Made by a program: the position numbers and the translations under genes. This document shows, piece by piece, positions 50,131-58,717 of a DNA stretch of 64,000 nt; the first letter of the stretch is position 1, and each line of letters opens with the position of its first letter. Origin of the DNA: Hymenobacter artigasi (GTDB lineage Bacteria > Bacteroidota > Bacteroidia > Cytophagales > Hymenobacteraceae); the NCBI RefSeq assembly GCF_012275535.1, contig NZ_JAAVTK010000009.1, forward strand, positions 124,001 through 188,000, given 5' to 3'. A model generated the notes under the pieces. That model was not told where the DNA came from. It worked only from the letters and a program-made list of their open reading frames with translations, and ran no database searches.

Positions 50131-52179
50131 ATGAAACACACCGCCACAACTGCTATTTTATTCTCATTAGGGCTGGGCGCTTTTTCAGCGCAGGCGCAGG
50201 TAAAACCTGTACCGGCCAAGGCTGCTCCAGCCGCGGCCAAGCCCGCGCCCGCCAAAGCCGTTCCTATTAAACCAGTGCCTGCCAAACCGGCGGCCCCCAA
50301 GCCTGCCCCGGTAAGTGCCGCACCAGTGGCTCCGGCAGCGGCCCCCATCGTGGCGGCGCCCCCCGCCCCGGTTCAGGCCAAGGCCGATACGGGGCCGGCC
50401 GTGCGCTACACCATGGCGTTTCCCAACGCGGGGCACCACGAGGCGAAAGTGACGGCGACGTTTGCGGGACTGACCGGTGGCGGACCGCTGCACGTCCGCA
50501 TGGCCCGCAGCTCGCCCGGCCGCTATTCGATTCATGATTTTGCCAAAAACGTGTATTACGTGGTGGCTACCGATGGCAGCAACCATCCCCTGCCGCTGAA
50601 TCGCCCCGACCCCTACGGCTGGGACGTGATGCCCGCCGCCGACGGCACCGTGATTTTCAGCTACACGCTGTACGGCGACCAGACGGATGGCACCAACGTG
50701 GGCATCGACCAGCAGCACGCCCACCTCAACCTGCCGGCGGCCCTGTGCTACGCCACCGGCCTGGAGGGCCGCGCCACCGAAATCAAGTTTGACCTGCCCG
50801 CTACCTGGAAAGTGGCCTCGCAGCTGCGCCAGGGCGGTGGCAAGGCCGTGTACACCGCCCCCAACATGCAGTACATGATGGACAGCCCGGTATCGTTGGG
50901 CGCCCAGCAGGTGCTGTCGTGGCAGGAGGGCGACCAGACCATTGAGCTGGCGACGCTGTACATGGGTCCGGTGTCGGAAATTGATGCCTATGCCAAGAAA
51001 ATCCAGAAGGTGGTGAAGGAGGAGAAGGCCATTTTTGGCGAGCTGCCTACCTTTGACTTTGCCCGCTACACCTTCGTGGCCAACTACCTGAGCCAGGCTT
51101 CCGGCGACGGCATGGAGCACCGCAACTCCACTTCCGTAACCAGCCCCCGCACCCTAAAGGACGAGGACGCGACCAAGAACCTGGGCACCGTGGCCCACGA
51201 ATTCTTCCACGCCTGGAACGTGGAGCGCCTGCGCCCGAAAGACCTGGAGCCCTTTGATTTCCAGCGGGTAAACATGAGCGACAACCTCTGGTTTGCCGAA
51301 GGCTTCACGCAGTACTACGGCCGCCTGGCCCTGCGCCGCGCCAAGCTAATTGAGGACGACGAGTTTTACGACGACATCAGCCGCTGGGTGAACCTGCGCC
51401 AGAACAGCCCCGGGGCCCGCTACGCCTCGGCCATCGACATGAGCCGCCAGGCCGCCTACACCGATGGGGCCGGCACCTCCGCCCCGATGAACCTGGTGAA
51501 CACCAACCTGTCGTACTACGACCAGGGCGCGGGCATTGCGCTGGTGCTCGATTTGCAGCTGCGCCAGCACCACCGCTCCTCGCTCGACAAGTTTATGCAG
51601 GCCATGTGGCAGCAGTACGGCAAAAAGCAGGCGGGCTTCGCCCCCACCAACCCCTACACGACCCGCGACCTGCAGCGCGTGCTGGGCGAGGTGAGCAAGG
51701 ACACCGTATTTGCCGACCGCTTCTTCCGGCAGTACGTGTACGGTCGCGAGCAGCCACGCTTCAGCGAGAACCTGCTGGTGGCCGGCCTGGCCGTGATTCC
51801 GACCCGCGCCCTGGGTGCGGCCCTGCCCAGCCAGGTAGAGTTTGACGAAGAAGGCCGCTGCCTGGTGGCGTATAATACCCAGATTGGCTCGGGCCTGTAC
51901 AAGGCCGGAATTGACCGGGGCGACCAGCTGGTAGTGCTTGATGGCCAGACGATTAAGAGCTCCGGCGACCTCGACGGCGTGCTGCACAAGCACTCGCCCA
52001 GCGACGTGGTATTTGTGAAGGTTAAAACCCGGGGCGGCGTGGAGCGCACCACCCAGCTCATCCTGTCCGAAGACCCCAACGTGCAGGTGAAGCCCGCAGA
52101 ATCGGTGGACAAAATGGTGTATTCGCCCGCACAAAAAGTCCTCCGCGAAGCCTGGCTGGCCAGCCAGGCCTCCAACTAA
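50131..52179 (+). CDS. Exported M61-family metallopeptidase with PDZ domain
   Basis: The 682-residue protein has a signal peptide (1-22), an unusually long Pro/Ala/Lys linker (about 23-90, built of PAKAAP/KPAP units), an N-terminal beta domain and the M61 peptidase domain. The zinc motif HEFFHAWN is at about residues 355-362, with FAEGFTQYYG supplying the third ligand. A PDZ-like domain (about 565-660: GSGLYKAGIDRGDQLVVLDG) follows. M61 enzymes act as glycyl aminopeptidases or dipeptidases in the envelope. It ends at a strong terminator and is separate from the next gene cluster. Confidence 0.9.
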   Translation: MKHTATTAILFSLGLGAFSAQAQVKPVPAKAAPAAAKPAPAKAVPIKPVPAKPAAPKPAPVSAAPVAPAAAPIVAAPPAPVQAKADTGPAVRYTMAFPNAGHHEAKVTATFAGLTGGGPLHVRMARSSPGRYSIHDFAKNVYYVVATDGSNHPLPLNRPDPYGWDVMPAADGTVIFSYTLYGDQTDGTNVGIDQQHAHLNLPAALCYATGLEGRATEIKFDLPATWKVASQLRQGGGKAVYTAPNMQYMMDSPVSLGAQQVLSWQEGDQTIELATLYMGPVSEIDAYAKKIQKVVKEEKAIFGELPTFDFARYTFVANYLSQASGDGMEHRNSTSVTSPRTLKDEDATKNLGTVAHEFFHAWNVERLRPKDLEPFDFQRVNMSDNLWFAEGFTQYYGRLALRRAKLIEDDEFYDDISRWVNLRQNSPGARYASAIDMSRQAAYTDGAGTSAPMNLVNTNLSYYDQGAGIALVLDLQLRQHHRSSLDKFMQAMWQQYGKKQAGFAPTNPYTTRDLQRVLGEVSKDTVFADRFFRQYVYGREQPRFSENLLVAGLAVIPTRALGAALPSQVEFDEEGRCLVAYNTQIGSGLYKAGIDRGDQLVVLDGQTIKSSGDLDGVLHKHSPSDVVFVKVKTRGGVERTTQLILSEDPNVQVKPAESVDKMVYSPAQKVLREAWLASQASN

Positions 52180-52196
52180 GCCCAACCAATAAGCAA

Positions 52197-52251
52197 AAAA
52201 GCCCCGGCGGGCCGGAGTCGCATAGCGCGGCCCGGGTCGCCGGGGCTTTTT
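52197..52251 (+). terminator. Rho-independent terminator after the M61 peptidase gene
   Basis: GCCCCGGCG (52201-52209) pairs with CGCCGGGGC (52238-52246), with an inner GGGCC/GGCCC stem, A residues before and five T residues after. It separates the peptidase gene from the three-gene cluster. Confidence 0.88.
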
Positions 52252-52291
52252 GCTGCGCGATGGTCACGGGCGGCTGATTGGCTAATATCTT

Positions 52292-52299
52292 TACCTTTG
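52292..52299 (+). promoter_or_regulatory. -7 promoter element of the three-gene cluster
   Basis: TACCTTTG is a perfect TAnnTTTG match about 87 bp before the first ATG (52386). A second, weaker TATCTTTA overlaps it upstream. The gene pair at 52386 and 53181 has no other promoter-like element in its gaps that I can see. Confidence 0.45.
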
Positions 52300-52385
52300 A
52301 ACGGTTGGTGGCCGTTTCTACGCCATTTCGGCGGCGGCAGCGCATCAGCCCGGCCCTTTCTATTACTCCCTCTTTCCGTTTTGTC

Positions 52386-53081
52386 ATGGCAATTTTTGAT
52401 AAGCTTGCCCACGCTGCCAAGGACTTTTTTATTGAGCCCGAGGCCGGCGCACCAGCTCCGCCTACTCCTCCTACCGCGCAGTACGGGGCCGCTGCCCAGC
52501 CAGCCGCTGCTCCCGCTGCTTCCAACGCAACGCCCCATGCTGCCCCGGCTCCCGGCCAGGCTGAGCAGCGCCACCTCGACCACATTGTGGGCCTGCTGGC
52601 CGGCGATGGCAAGGACTTCGCTGCCTACATGAAAATGGTGAAGAGCATGGCCGCCGCCGGCCTCAGCGGCCCTATGCTTTACCAAACGGCCTTCAACGCC
52701 TTCTCGGCTGTGAATGGCGGCACCGTGCCGGCGCTGCTGGCCTCGGCCACCCAGTTTGAGCAGACATTGGCTGACGACCGCGCGAAAGTGCTGACCCGCC
52801 ACCGCGAAAAGATGGGCGAAGGTGCAGCCCCGGGGGCCGCACCGGGTCCGGTAGCGCTGCTCATGGTGCAGGAAAAAAAGCTGGCCGAAGACCTGGCCGA
52901 GCTCACCCGTCAGCTACAGGCCAAGCAGCAACAGCTGCTGCAAACCCAGCAGCAGCTGGGCGAGGAGCGCCAGAAAACCCAGAGCGCGCTGGCCTCCTAC
53001 GAGTTGGCCAACGCGGCCGCGATGGCAGAATTGCAGACCCACCACAAGGCCGCCGAAACCTTCCTGAACAGCGCAAAATAG
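52386..53081 (+). CDS. Cytoplasmic helical/coiled-coil protein, first gene of the ASKHA-PspA-like cluster
   Basis: The 231-residue protein starts at 52386, giving MAIFDKLAHAAKDFFI. This N-terminus looks like the amphipathic helix at the start of PspA (MGIF-x4-AD type), which would let it sit on the membrane surface. A Pro/Ala-rich linker (about 18-60), a helical region (60-130) and a C-terminal coiled coil (about 175-231: LAELTRQLQAKQQQLLQTQQ) follow. No signal or membrane helix is present. It precedes the membrane-anchored PspA-like gene by 99 bp on the same strand. The link to PspA is an inference from sequence character. Confidence 0.6.
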   Translation: MAIFDKLAHAAKDFFIEPEAGAPAPPTPPTAQYGAAAQPAAAPAASNATPHAAPAPGQAEQRHLDHIVGLLAGDGKDFAAYMKMVKSMAAAGLSGPMLYQTAFNAFSAVNGGTVPALLASATQFEQTLADDRAKVLTRHREKMGEGAAPGAAPGPVALLMVQEKKLAEDLAELTRQLQAKQQQLLQTQQQLGEERQKTQSALASYELANAAAMAELQTHHKAAETFLNSAK

Positions 53082-53180
53082 ACTCGTTGCACAAGCGTCC
53101 GCTTACACTGGCCAACGATGCGTATGTAGGCACAAGCGAAAGCGTAGGCGAAAATTTCCACCTCTTTCTTTTTTCTGCTG

Positions 53181-54176
53181 ATGAACACTCCGTTACTGGG
53201 CCCGCCCTCGCCGGCCGATGGCCTGCCCTCCTGGCAAAAACCTGAGAAAGCCGCCGCCTGGGTCTTCGTGGCCGCGCTGGTGGGGGCTGGCATTTATTAC
53301 TGGGGCAAAATCCTGCCTTTTCTGATTGATATCGTTTTCGATACGGTGAAGCTGGGCGTGGGACTGGGCGTGCTGTTCGTGCTGTTTATGCTGGCCACCA
53401 ACAAGCGGATTCAGACCGGGCTGTGGTATATGGGGCAGCGAATTTTCCGGACGGCCGCCAGCATCTTCGTCAACACCGACCCCATTGGCATCATGGAAGC
53501 CTACATCTCAAACACCGAGAAAGAAGCCCGCAACATGGATGCCGAAGTGGGCCATATTGAAGGGGCCAACGAGCTGGTGAAGCGCAAGATGGTAGCGAAT
53601 ACTGTTCAGATGAAAGAGTACCTGGCGCTGGCCGCCTCGGCCCAGCGCCAGGGCGAAAAAGACTCGGCCGACTCCTACGCCAGCCGCGCCGCCCAGCTGG
53701 AGGACTACAACCGCCGCCTGCAGCCCATGGCCACCACCACGGCCAACGTGAGCCTGGTGATGCGCCAGATTCTGAAAGCCGCCCTGCGCCAGATTGACGG
53801 CAGCAAGTTCAAAGTCAACCTGCTGAAAGACGAGTACGCCCTGGTGAAACGCACCAGCTCGGGCATGCGCGCGGCCATGAACATCCTGCGCGGCGACCCC
53901 GACAAGAAGTATTTCTTCGACCTGGCCACTGACCGCGTGGCCGAGGACATGGCCCAGCAATTGGGCCAGATTAAGCAGGCCATGCGCTACAGCCAGGAGT
54001 TCGTGAAGGAGATGGACATCCAGAACGGGGTGATGAGCGAGAAGGGCCAGCACCTGCTCGACCAGTACCAGAAGGGCGAGTTCAGCGCCATAATGAACAA
54101 TGAGCCGCCCGTATCAATGAGCGCCGCTACTACCCGCCAGGCCACCGATGACGCTTACGGCAAGCTGCTGGACTAA
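53181..54176 (+). CDS. Membrane-anchored PspA/ESCRT-III-like protein
   Basis: The 331-residue protein has two membrane helices (about 24-41 and 55-72) flanked by basic residues on both sides, so both ends probably face the cytoplasm. From about residue 98 it carries a PspA/Vipp1-like helical pattern: NTDPIGIMEAYISNTEKEAR, GEKDSADSYASRAAQLEDYN (compare the GREDLAR..AL..K..LE of PspA), then VMRQILKAALRQIDGSKFKV and LLKDEYALVKRTSSGMRAAM. PspA itself has no such membrane hairpin. It may remodel or guard the inner membrane. The family call needs a profile search. Confidence 0.6.
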   Translation: MNTPLLGPPSPADGLPSWQKPEKAAAWVFVAALVGAGIYYWGKILPFLIDIVFDTVKLGVGLGVLFVLFMLATNKRIQTGLWYMGQRIFRTAASIFVNTDPIGIMEAYISNTEKEARNMDAEVGHIEGANELVKRKMVANTVQMKEYLALAASAQRQGEKDSADSYASRAAQLEDYNRRLQPMATTTANVSLVMRQILKAALRQIDGSKFKVNLLKDEYALVKRTSSGMRAAMNILRGDPDKKYFFDLATDRVAEDMAQQLGQIKQAMRYSQEFVKEMDIQNGVMSEKGQHLLDQYQKGEFSAIMNNEPPVSMSAATTRQATDDAYGKLLD

Positions 54177-54197
54177 GTGACCACCGGACAACACAGG

Positions 54198-54219
54198 GTC
54201 ATGCTGCGCTCTGCATGAC
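54198..54219. repeat. Degenerate family A remnant
   Basis: GTCATGC-TGCGCTCT-GCATGAC is a short inverted repeat using the outer ends of a family A element. It is probably what remains after loss of the middle of a copy. It lies between the second and third genes of the cluster. Confidence 0.5.
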
Positions 54220-54263
54220 GCTCTAAATATTCTCCCCTTTTCATCACCTTAACTGCAACCACC

Positions 54264-55265
54264 ATGCGGCTCACCTTCGCCAGCAAGGCCATTATCGCGG
54301 CCATCATCCTCATCGGCCTGTACTTCGGTATCCGCCGCTTCACCGAGACTAATCCGGAGCTGGCCCAGTCGGGCCGCTCGGCCATCGACCCGGTACCGGG
54401 CGATACCATCGTGCATGACAATGGCACTGGGCCAGCCGCAACAGCTGCTGGCACCCGCCCGGCCTTTGCTTACGAAGCCCCTGCGCCCGTCGACGGCAAG
54501 CTGAAGGGCGTGGTGGAGCTGGGGGCCAGCGGCTTCAACTCCTTCATAGTGCGCATCGACCAGAACCGCACCTGGAAGCTGGAAAAAGCCGATTTCGGCA
54601 ACAGCCTGGTGATGGAAAACATGGCCACCGACGACGACATTCGCCGGGGGCTTAAGGCCTATATTGCCCAGATGCTGGACTTCGGCGTGGGCGGGCGCGA
54701 CATTCATTTTGTGGTGAGTTCGGGCGCGCTAAAGGCCGAAGGCACGGGCAAAATCGTGAAGGTGCTCAAGGGCCTGGGCTACGTGGTGAACACCGTGACG
54801 CCGGAGAAGGAAGGCGTGCTGGGCCTGCGCTCGGTGCTGCCGGCTTCTTTTGCCGACCGCGCCTTCGTGGCCGACATCGGCTCGGGCAACACCAAGATTT
54901 CGTGGCTCGACGGCAACCAGCCCCGCTCGGTGGAAACCTACGGGGCCAAATACTTCGAAAAAGGCACCGCTGATGCTGCGGTAGCGGCCGAAGTAAAGCA
55001 GAAAGCCACCCAGGTACCGGCCGATTTGCGCGGCACCTGCTTCATCATCGGCGGGGTGCCGTTTGAGATGGCCAAGAAGGTGCGCAAAGGCAAGGAGCGC
55101 TACACCGTGCTCGACGCGCCCAGCGCCTACCAACTCGACAACGCCAAGTCGAAGGCCGGCCTGAACATCTATAAGTCAATTGCCGATGCCACCGGGTGCC
55201 AGCAGTTTGTGTTCGACTGGGATGCCAACTTTACCATCGGCTACCTGCTGACGCTTCCGAAGTAG
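54264..55265 (+). CDS. Membrane-anchored actin-fold (ASKHA/Ppx-like) protein, paralogue of 41341-42585
   Basis: The 333-residue protein has one N-terminal membrane helix (about 8-23), a short linker and the same domain as the protein at 41341-42585. It shows GVVELGASGFNSFIV (82-96), FVADIGSGNTKISWL (201-215) and FIIGGVPFEMA (260-270), which correspond to phosphate-1, phosphate-2 and adenosine motifs of the actin/Hsp70/Ppx fold. Its only two cysteines (C259, C312) match those of the paralogue. The paralogue's cleavable signal and these cysteines favour a periplasmic position with a disulfide. It follows the PspA-like gene on the same strand and is probably the third member of one unit. Activity is unknown. 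Confidence 0.7.
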   Translation: MRLTFASKAIIAAIILIGLYFGIRRFTETNPELAQSGRSAIDPVPGDTIVHDNGTGPAATAAGTRPAFAYEAPAPVDGKLKGVVELGASGFNSFIVRIDQNRTWKLEKADFGNSLVMENMATDDDIRRGLKAYIAQMLDFGVGGRDIHFVVSSGALKAEGTGKIVKVLKGLGYVVNTVTPEKEGVLGLRSVLPASFADRAFVADIGSGNTKISWLDGNQPRSVETYGAKYFEKGTADAAVAAEVKQKATQVPADLRGTCFIIGGVPFEMAKKVRKGKERYTVLDAPSAYQLDNAKSKAGLNIYKSIADATGCQQFVFDWDANFTIGYLLTLPK

Positions 55266-55294
55266 CGGCGGCATCTTACCCGATAGGCCAAGTC

Positions 55295-55401
55295 CCGAAA
55301 ACGTCTGTCATGCTGAGCTTGCGAAGCACCTTATCCCCGCTGAACGTATTGTTCCTGCATGATAAGGTGCTTCGCAAGCTCAGCATGACAGACGTTTTCG
55401 G
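55295..55401. repeat. Family A hairpin repeat, copy 6 (longest)
   Basis: Perfect 41-nt arms at 55295-55335 and 55361-55401 around a 25-nt loop. The arm includes GTCTGTCATGCTGAGCTTGC and then GAAGCACCTTATC. It lies after the three-gene cluster and before the second metallo-hydrolase gene. Confidence 0.88.
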
Positions 55402-55466
55402 TTTCTTAAACACTTCCGCCGCCCGGCCGTTTCTTTGGCTCCTCACGCTTCTCCGATTCTCGCCTT

Positions 55467-56480
55467 ATGGCCCAACGCATTTCTTACCTCCGCAACGAGG
55501 CTCTGCCCACCGTGCGGCCAGGCTACCCCGGCAACAAGCTGTTTGGCAACGAATTCGCCAACGGCGAGGAATTGTTTGAGCCCAGCTTTGCAAATCTGCT
55601 GAGGTGGCAGCTCTCGACCAATCCCCAGAAAGAGGAAAAGAAGCGCGACACCTGGGCCCCGGAAGTGATGGACTGCGCGGCGGCGTTCTCCTCGACCGAG
55701 GATATGCTGGTGTGGCTGGGGCACTCCTGCTTTCTGCTGCGGGTGGCGGGCGTGTCGCTGCTCTTCGACCCCGTGCTGTTTTCGTCGCTCGGGCTGAAGC
55801 AGCGCCATCCCCTGCCCTGCCCGCCCGAGGCCCTGCGCAGCATCGACTTCCTGCTGCTCTCGCACGGCCACCGCGACCACCTCGACGAGAAATCCATTAA
55901 GCTGCTGGCGGCCCAGAACCCGCAGATGCAGGTGCTCTCCTCGCTGCGCATGGCCCCGTTGCTACGCGGCATGGTGCCGGGCCTGGCGGTGCAGGAGGCC
56001 GGCTGGTGGCAGCAGTACGACCTGGGCCCGGCCTCGCCCCTCGAAATTACCTACCTGCCGGCCTCCCACTGGCACCGCCGGGGCCTGGCCGATGTGAACC
56101 GCGTGCTCTGGGGCAGCTTCATGATTCGGGTGCAGGACCGGCTCATCTATTTCGCCGGCGATACGTCTTACGCCGACCATTTCGAACAAATCGAAGCCCG
56201 GTTCGGCCCCATTGATATTGCGCTGATGCCCATCGGGGCCTACAAGCCGGCCTATATGATGGCAAAAAGCCACGTCAACCCCCACGAAGCCGCCAAAGCC
56301 GCCAACGTGCTGCGCGCCGGCCACGTCGTGCCCATGCACTACGGCACCTTCGCCCTGGCCGATGAGCCGGCTTCCGAACCCCTGCGTCAACTCCGGGAAG
56401 TAGCGGCCGGCGGCATGCTGCGCGGCGAGCTGCACGCCCCCGTCGTGGGGCAGGTGCTGCGCTGGCCGGAGTGGGAATAG
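55467..56480 (+). CDS. Metallo-beta-lactamase-fold hydrolase (UlaG/NAPE-PLD type), second copy
   Basis: The 337-residue protein has the same fold as the product of 20265-21392 but lacks a membrane anchor. VWLGHSCFLLRVAGVSLLFD precedes the metal motif LLSHGHRDHLDE. YLPASHWHRRGLADVNRVLW lies in the substrate region, then FAGDTSYADHF and VPMHYGTF. It resembles NAPE-PLD-type lipid phosphodiesterases more closely than UlaG, because of the W-HRRG segment. The substrate is unknown. It stands between two repeat elements. Confidence 0.8.
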   Translation: MAQRISYLRNEALPTVRPGYPGNKLFGNEFANGEELFEPSFANLLRWQLSTNPQKEEKKRDTWAPEVMDCAAAFSSTEDMLVWLGHSCFLLRVAGVSLLFDPVLFSSLGLKQRHPLPCPPEALRSIDFLLLSHGHRDHLDEKSIKLLAAQNPQMQVLSSLRMAPLLRGMVPGLAVQEAGWWQQYDLGPASPLEITYLPASHWHRRGLADVNRVLWGSFMIRVQDRLIYFAGDTSYADHFEQIEARFGPIDIALMPIGAYKPAYMMAKSHVNPHEAAKAANVLRAGHVVPMHYGTFALADEPASEPLRQLREVAAGGMLRGELHAPVVGQVLRWPEWE

Positions 56481-56490
56481 GGAAGTTTTG

Positions 56491-56610
56491 AGGGTTGAAT
56501 GTTGAGGGTTGAATGAGGAATGCTTCGTTGCGGGGTAGCTTTGACCCTGATTTCGGATTGAGAGGAATTTAGCAAGCTCAATCAACCCTCAACATTCAAC
56601 ACTCAACCCT
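56491..56610. repeat. Family D inverted repeat containing a promoter element
   Basis: GTTGAATGTTGAGGGTTGA (56494-56512) pairs perfectly with its complement at 56582-56600. Flanking copies of AGGGTTGA extend the repeat to 56491-56610. The 69-bp loop holds TAGCTTTG (56536-56543), a perfect -7 element pointing toward the symporter gene, whose ATG is 5 bases beyond the repeat. Confidence 0.65.
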
Positions 56611-56615
56611 TCCGA

Positions 56616-58121
56616 ATGTCGCCAACTTTAGTTCTGAGCCTGGTTGCGGGCTACTTCCTCGTCCTCATCGTCATTGCCATGCTCACGTCGCGGGGCGCCA
56701 CCAGCGAAAGCTTCTTCGTGGCCAACCGCAACGCGCCGTGGTACATGGTGGCCTTTGCCATGATTGGCACCTCGCTGTCAGGCGTCACCTTCATCTCGGT
56801 GCCGGGCAACGTGTATGGCAAAAGCTGGAGCTATCTGGCAGTGGCCCTGGGCTTTGTGGCGGGCTACGTCGTTATCGGCACCGTGCTGCTGCCGCTGTAC
56901 TACCGGCTGCGGCTGGTGAGCATCTATTCGTACCTGGAGCAGCGCTTTGGCTACTGGAGCTACAAGACGGGCGCGCTGTACTTTTTGATTTCCCGGTCGC
57001 TGGGCTCGGCCCTGCGGCTGTACCTGGTGGCGGGCGTGCTGCAATTGGCGGTATTTGATGCCATGGGCGTGCCCTTTGCTGTGACCGTGGTGGTCAGCAT
57101 CCTGTTCATTTACCTCTACACCTTCAAGGGCGGGCTGAAAACCATTCTCTGGACCGACACCTTCCAGACCCTGGCCATGCTGAGCTGCGTGGCCCTGAGC
57201 ATCTACTTCATGTCGGATGCGCTGAATTATTCCTTCAAGCAGCTCGTCACGTCGGTGCGCGAAAGCTCCATGTCGCAGGTCTATTTCGCTGATTTTCGAG
57301 ACGATAAATTCTTCTGGAAGCAGTTTGCCTCGGGTATGTTCATCACCATCGTGATGACCGGCCTCGACCAGGACCTGATGCAGAAAAACCTGAGCTGCCG
57401 CAGCCTCGGCGAGGCCCAGAAGAACCTGTTCTGGTTCACGCCGGTCATCGTGGGGGTCAACATCCTGTTCCTCACGCTGGGCGTGCTCATGTACCAATAT
57501 GCCGCTGCCCGGGGCCTCAAGCTGACCGAGCTGCCCCAGCTCCTCAACCTCAAAGGCACCCTCGATACCGACAAGGTGTTCCCCTTCCTGGCTACCACGC
57601 AGTTCTCGCTCACGGCGGGCATCATCTTCATCCTGGGCATCATCGCCGTTACCTACGCCTCGGCCGATTCGGCCCTGACGGCCCTTACCACCTCGTTTTG
57701 CGTGGACTTTTTGAACATTCAGCAGTACCCCGAAGCCCGGCAGACGCGCCTGCGCCAGCTCACGCACCTGGGCTGGTCGGTGGTGCTCATCGTCATCATC
57801 CTCATCTTCCGTGCCCTCAACGAGCAGAGCCTGATTGATGCGGTGTATAAGGCTGCGGGCTTCACTTACGGGCCACTTCTGGGGCTATTTGCCTTCGGCA
57901 TTCTCACGGGGCGGCAGCTGCGCGACCGGCTGGTGCTGCCCACCTGCACGGCGGCCGTGCTGCTCACGCTGCTCATCGTGTCGCACTCCGTGGAGTGGCT
58001 GAATGGCTACAAGTTTGGCTTCGAAATCCTGCTGCTGAACGGCGCGCTGGTGTACATCGGCCTGCTGCTGATTTCGCGTCCGGCCGATGCCGTGCCGCAG
58101 CCCGCGAACCTGACGGCGTAG
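56616..58121 (+). CDS. Sodium:solute symporter (SSS family)
   Basis: The 501-residue inner-membrane protein has about 13 helices in the LeuT fold. Family features: GTSLSGVTFISVPGNVY in the first-helix region, and GLDQDLMQKNLSCRSLGEAQ, the conserved QR-like loop. VTYASADSALTALTTSFCVD supplies the serine/threonine sodium site. Bacteroidota copies with this last motif often carry sugars or organic acids; the substrate is not certain. Transcription is likely started inside the family D repeat just upstream. Confidence 0.92.
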   Translation: MSPTLVLSLVAGYFLVLIVIAMLTSRGATSESFFVANRNAPWYMVAFAMIGTSLSGVTFISVPGNVYGKSWSYLAVALGFVAGYVVIGTVLLPLYYRLRLVSIYSYLEQRFGYWSYKTGALYFLISRSLGSALRLYLVAGVLQLAVFDAMGVPFAVTVVVSILFIYLYTFKGGLKTILWTDTFQTLAMLSCVALSIYFMSDALNYSFKQLVTSVRESSMSQVYFADFRDDKFFWKQFASGMFITIVMTGLDQDLMQKNLSCRSLGEAQKNLFWFTPVIVGVNILFLTLGVLMYQYAAARGLKLTELPQLLNLKGTLDTDKVFPFLATTQFSLTAGIIFILGIIAVTYASADSALTALTTSFCVDFLNIQQYPEARQTRLRQLTHLGWSVVLIVIILIFRALNEQSLIDAVYKAAGFTYGPLLGLFAFGILTGRQLRDRLVLPTCTAAVLLTLLIVSHSVEWLNGYKFGFEILLLNGALVYIGLLLISRPADAVPQPANLTA

Positions 58122-58217
58122 TCCGGGGTTGAGGTATTTCGGGGGTTGATTCGTCTATCGCCCCACCGGCGGGCCGCGCCGCCGCGCATCCGGCCCCGTC
58201 TTTGCATTTCGTCGCTC

Positions 58218-58709
58218 ATGAAGACTTTATTTGTTCCCCTCGCGCTGCTGGCCGCCTTCACCGCCCACGCCCAAGCGCCCGCCGCCCCGGCCACCGGCCA
58301 GACCATCATCCTGAAGCCCGGCAACATGCAGGTGCAGCGCAACCCCGCCGCCAACCGGCCCGACCGCGCCCCGGTGTACCCCGGCGGCGAGCAGGCCATG
58401 GGCCTGTTTTTCCTCGAACACATCAACTACCCCGCCGCGGCCAAAGCAGCCGGCATCACCGGCAAAGTGCTGGTGAATGCCACGGTGAATGAGGATGGTA
58501 CCACCAGCAACCCCGTGGTGGCCGGGTCGCTCTCGCCCGAGTGCGACGCCGAGGCCCTGCGCGTGGTGAGCCTGCTCAACAGCTGGCAGCCTGCTATGCG
58601 GCGTGGCCGCCCGCTACCGGTGCTGGTGCAGCTGCCCGTGCCCTTCGGCGCGGCCGGCGTGATGCACGTGGAGCAGGTGAAGCGCCAGCCGGTGCACGGA
58701 AAACGTTAG
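58218..58709 (+). CDS. Exported TonB C-terminal-domain protein
   Basis: The 163-residue protein starts at 58218, giving a cleavable signal peptide (MKTLFVPLALLAAFTAHAQ) instead of the usual TonB membrane anchor. The rest is a Pro-rich spacer and a TonB_C domain: INYPAAAKAAGITGKVLVNA, TVNEDGTTSN, AEALRVVSLLNSW and PVLVQLPVPFG. Without an anchor it is unlikely to energise outer-membrane receptors. It may instead bind TonB boxes or another partner in the periplasm. Confidence 0.8.
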   Translation: MKTLFVPLALLAAFTAHAQAPAAPATGQTIILKPGNMQVQRNPAANRPDRAPVYPGGEQAMGLFFLEHINYPAAAKAAGITGKVLVNATVNEDGTTSNPVVAGSLSPECDAEALRVVSLLNSWQPAMRRGRPLPVLVQLPVPFGAAGVMHVEQVKRQPVHGKR

Positions 58710-58717
58710 TAGCCTCG

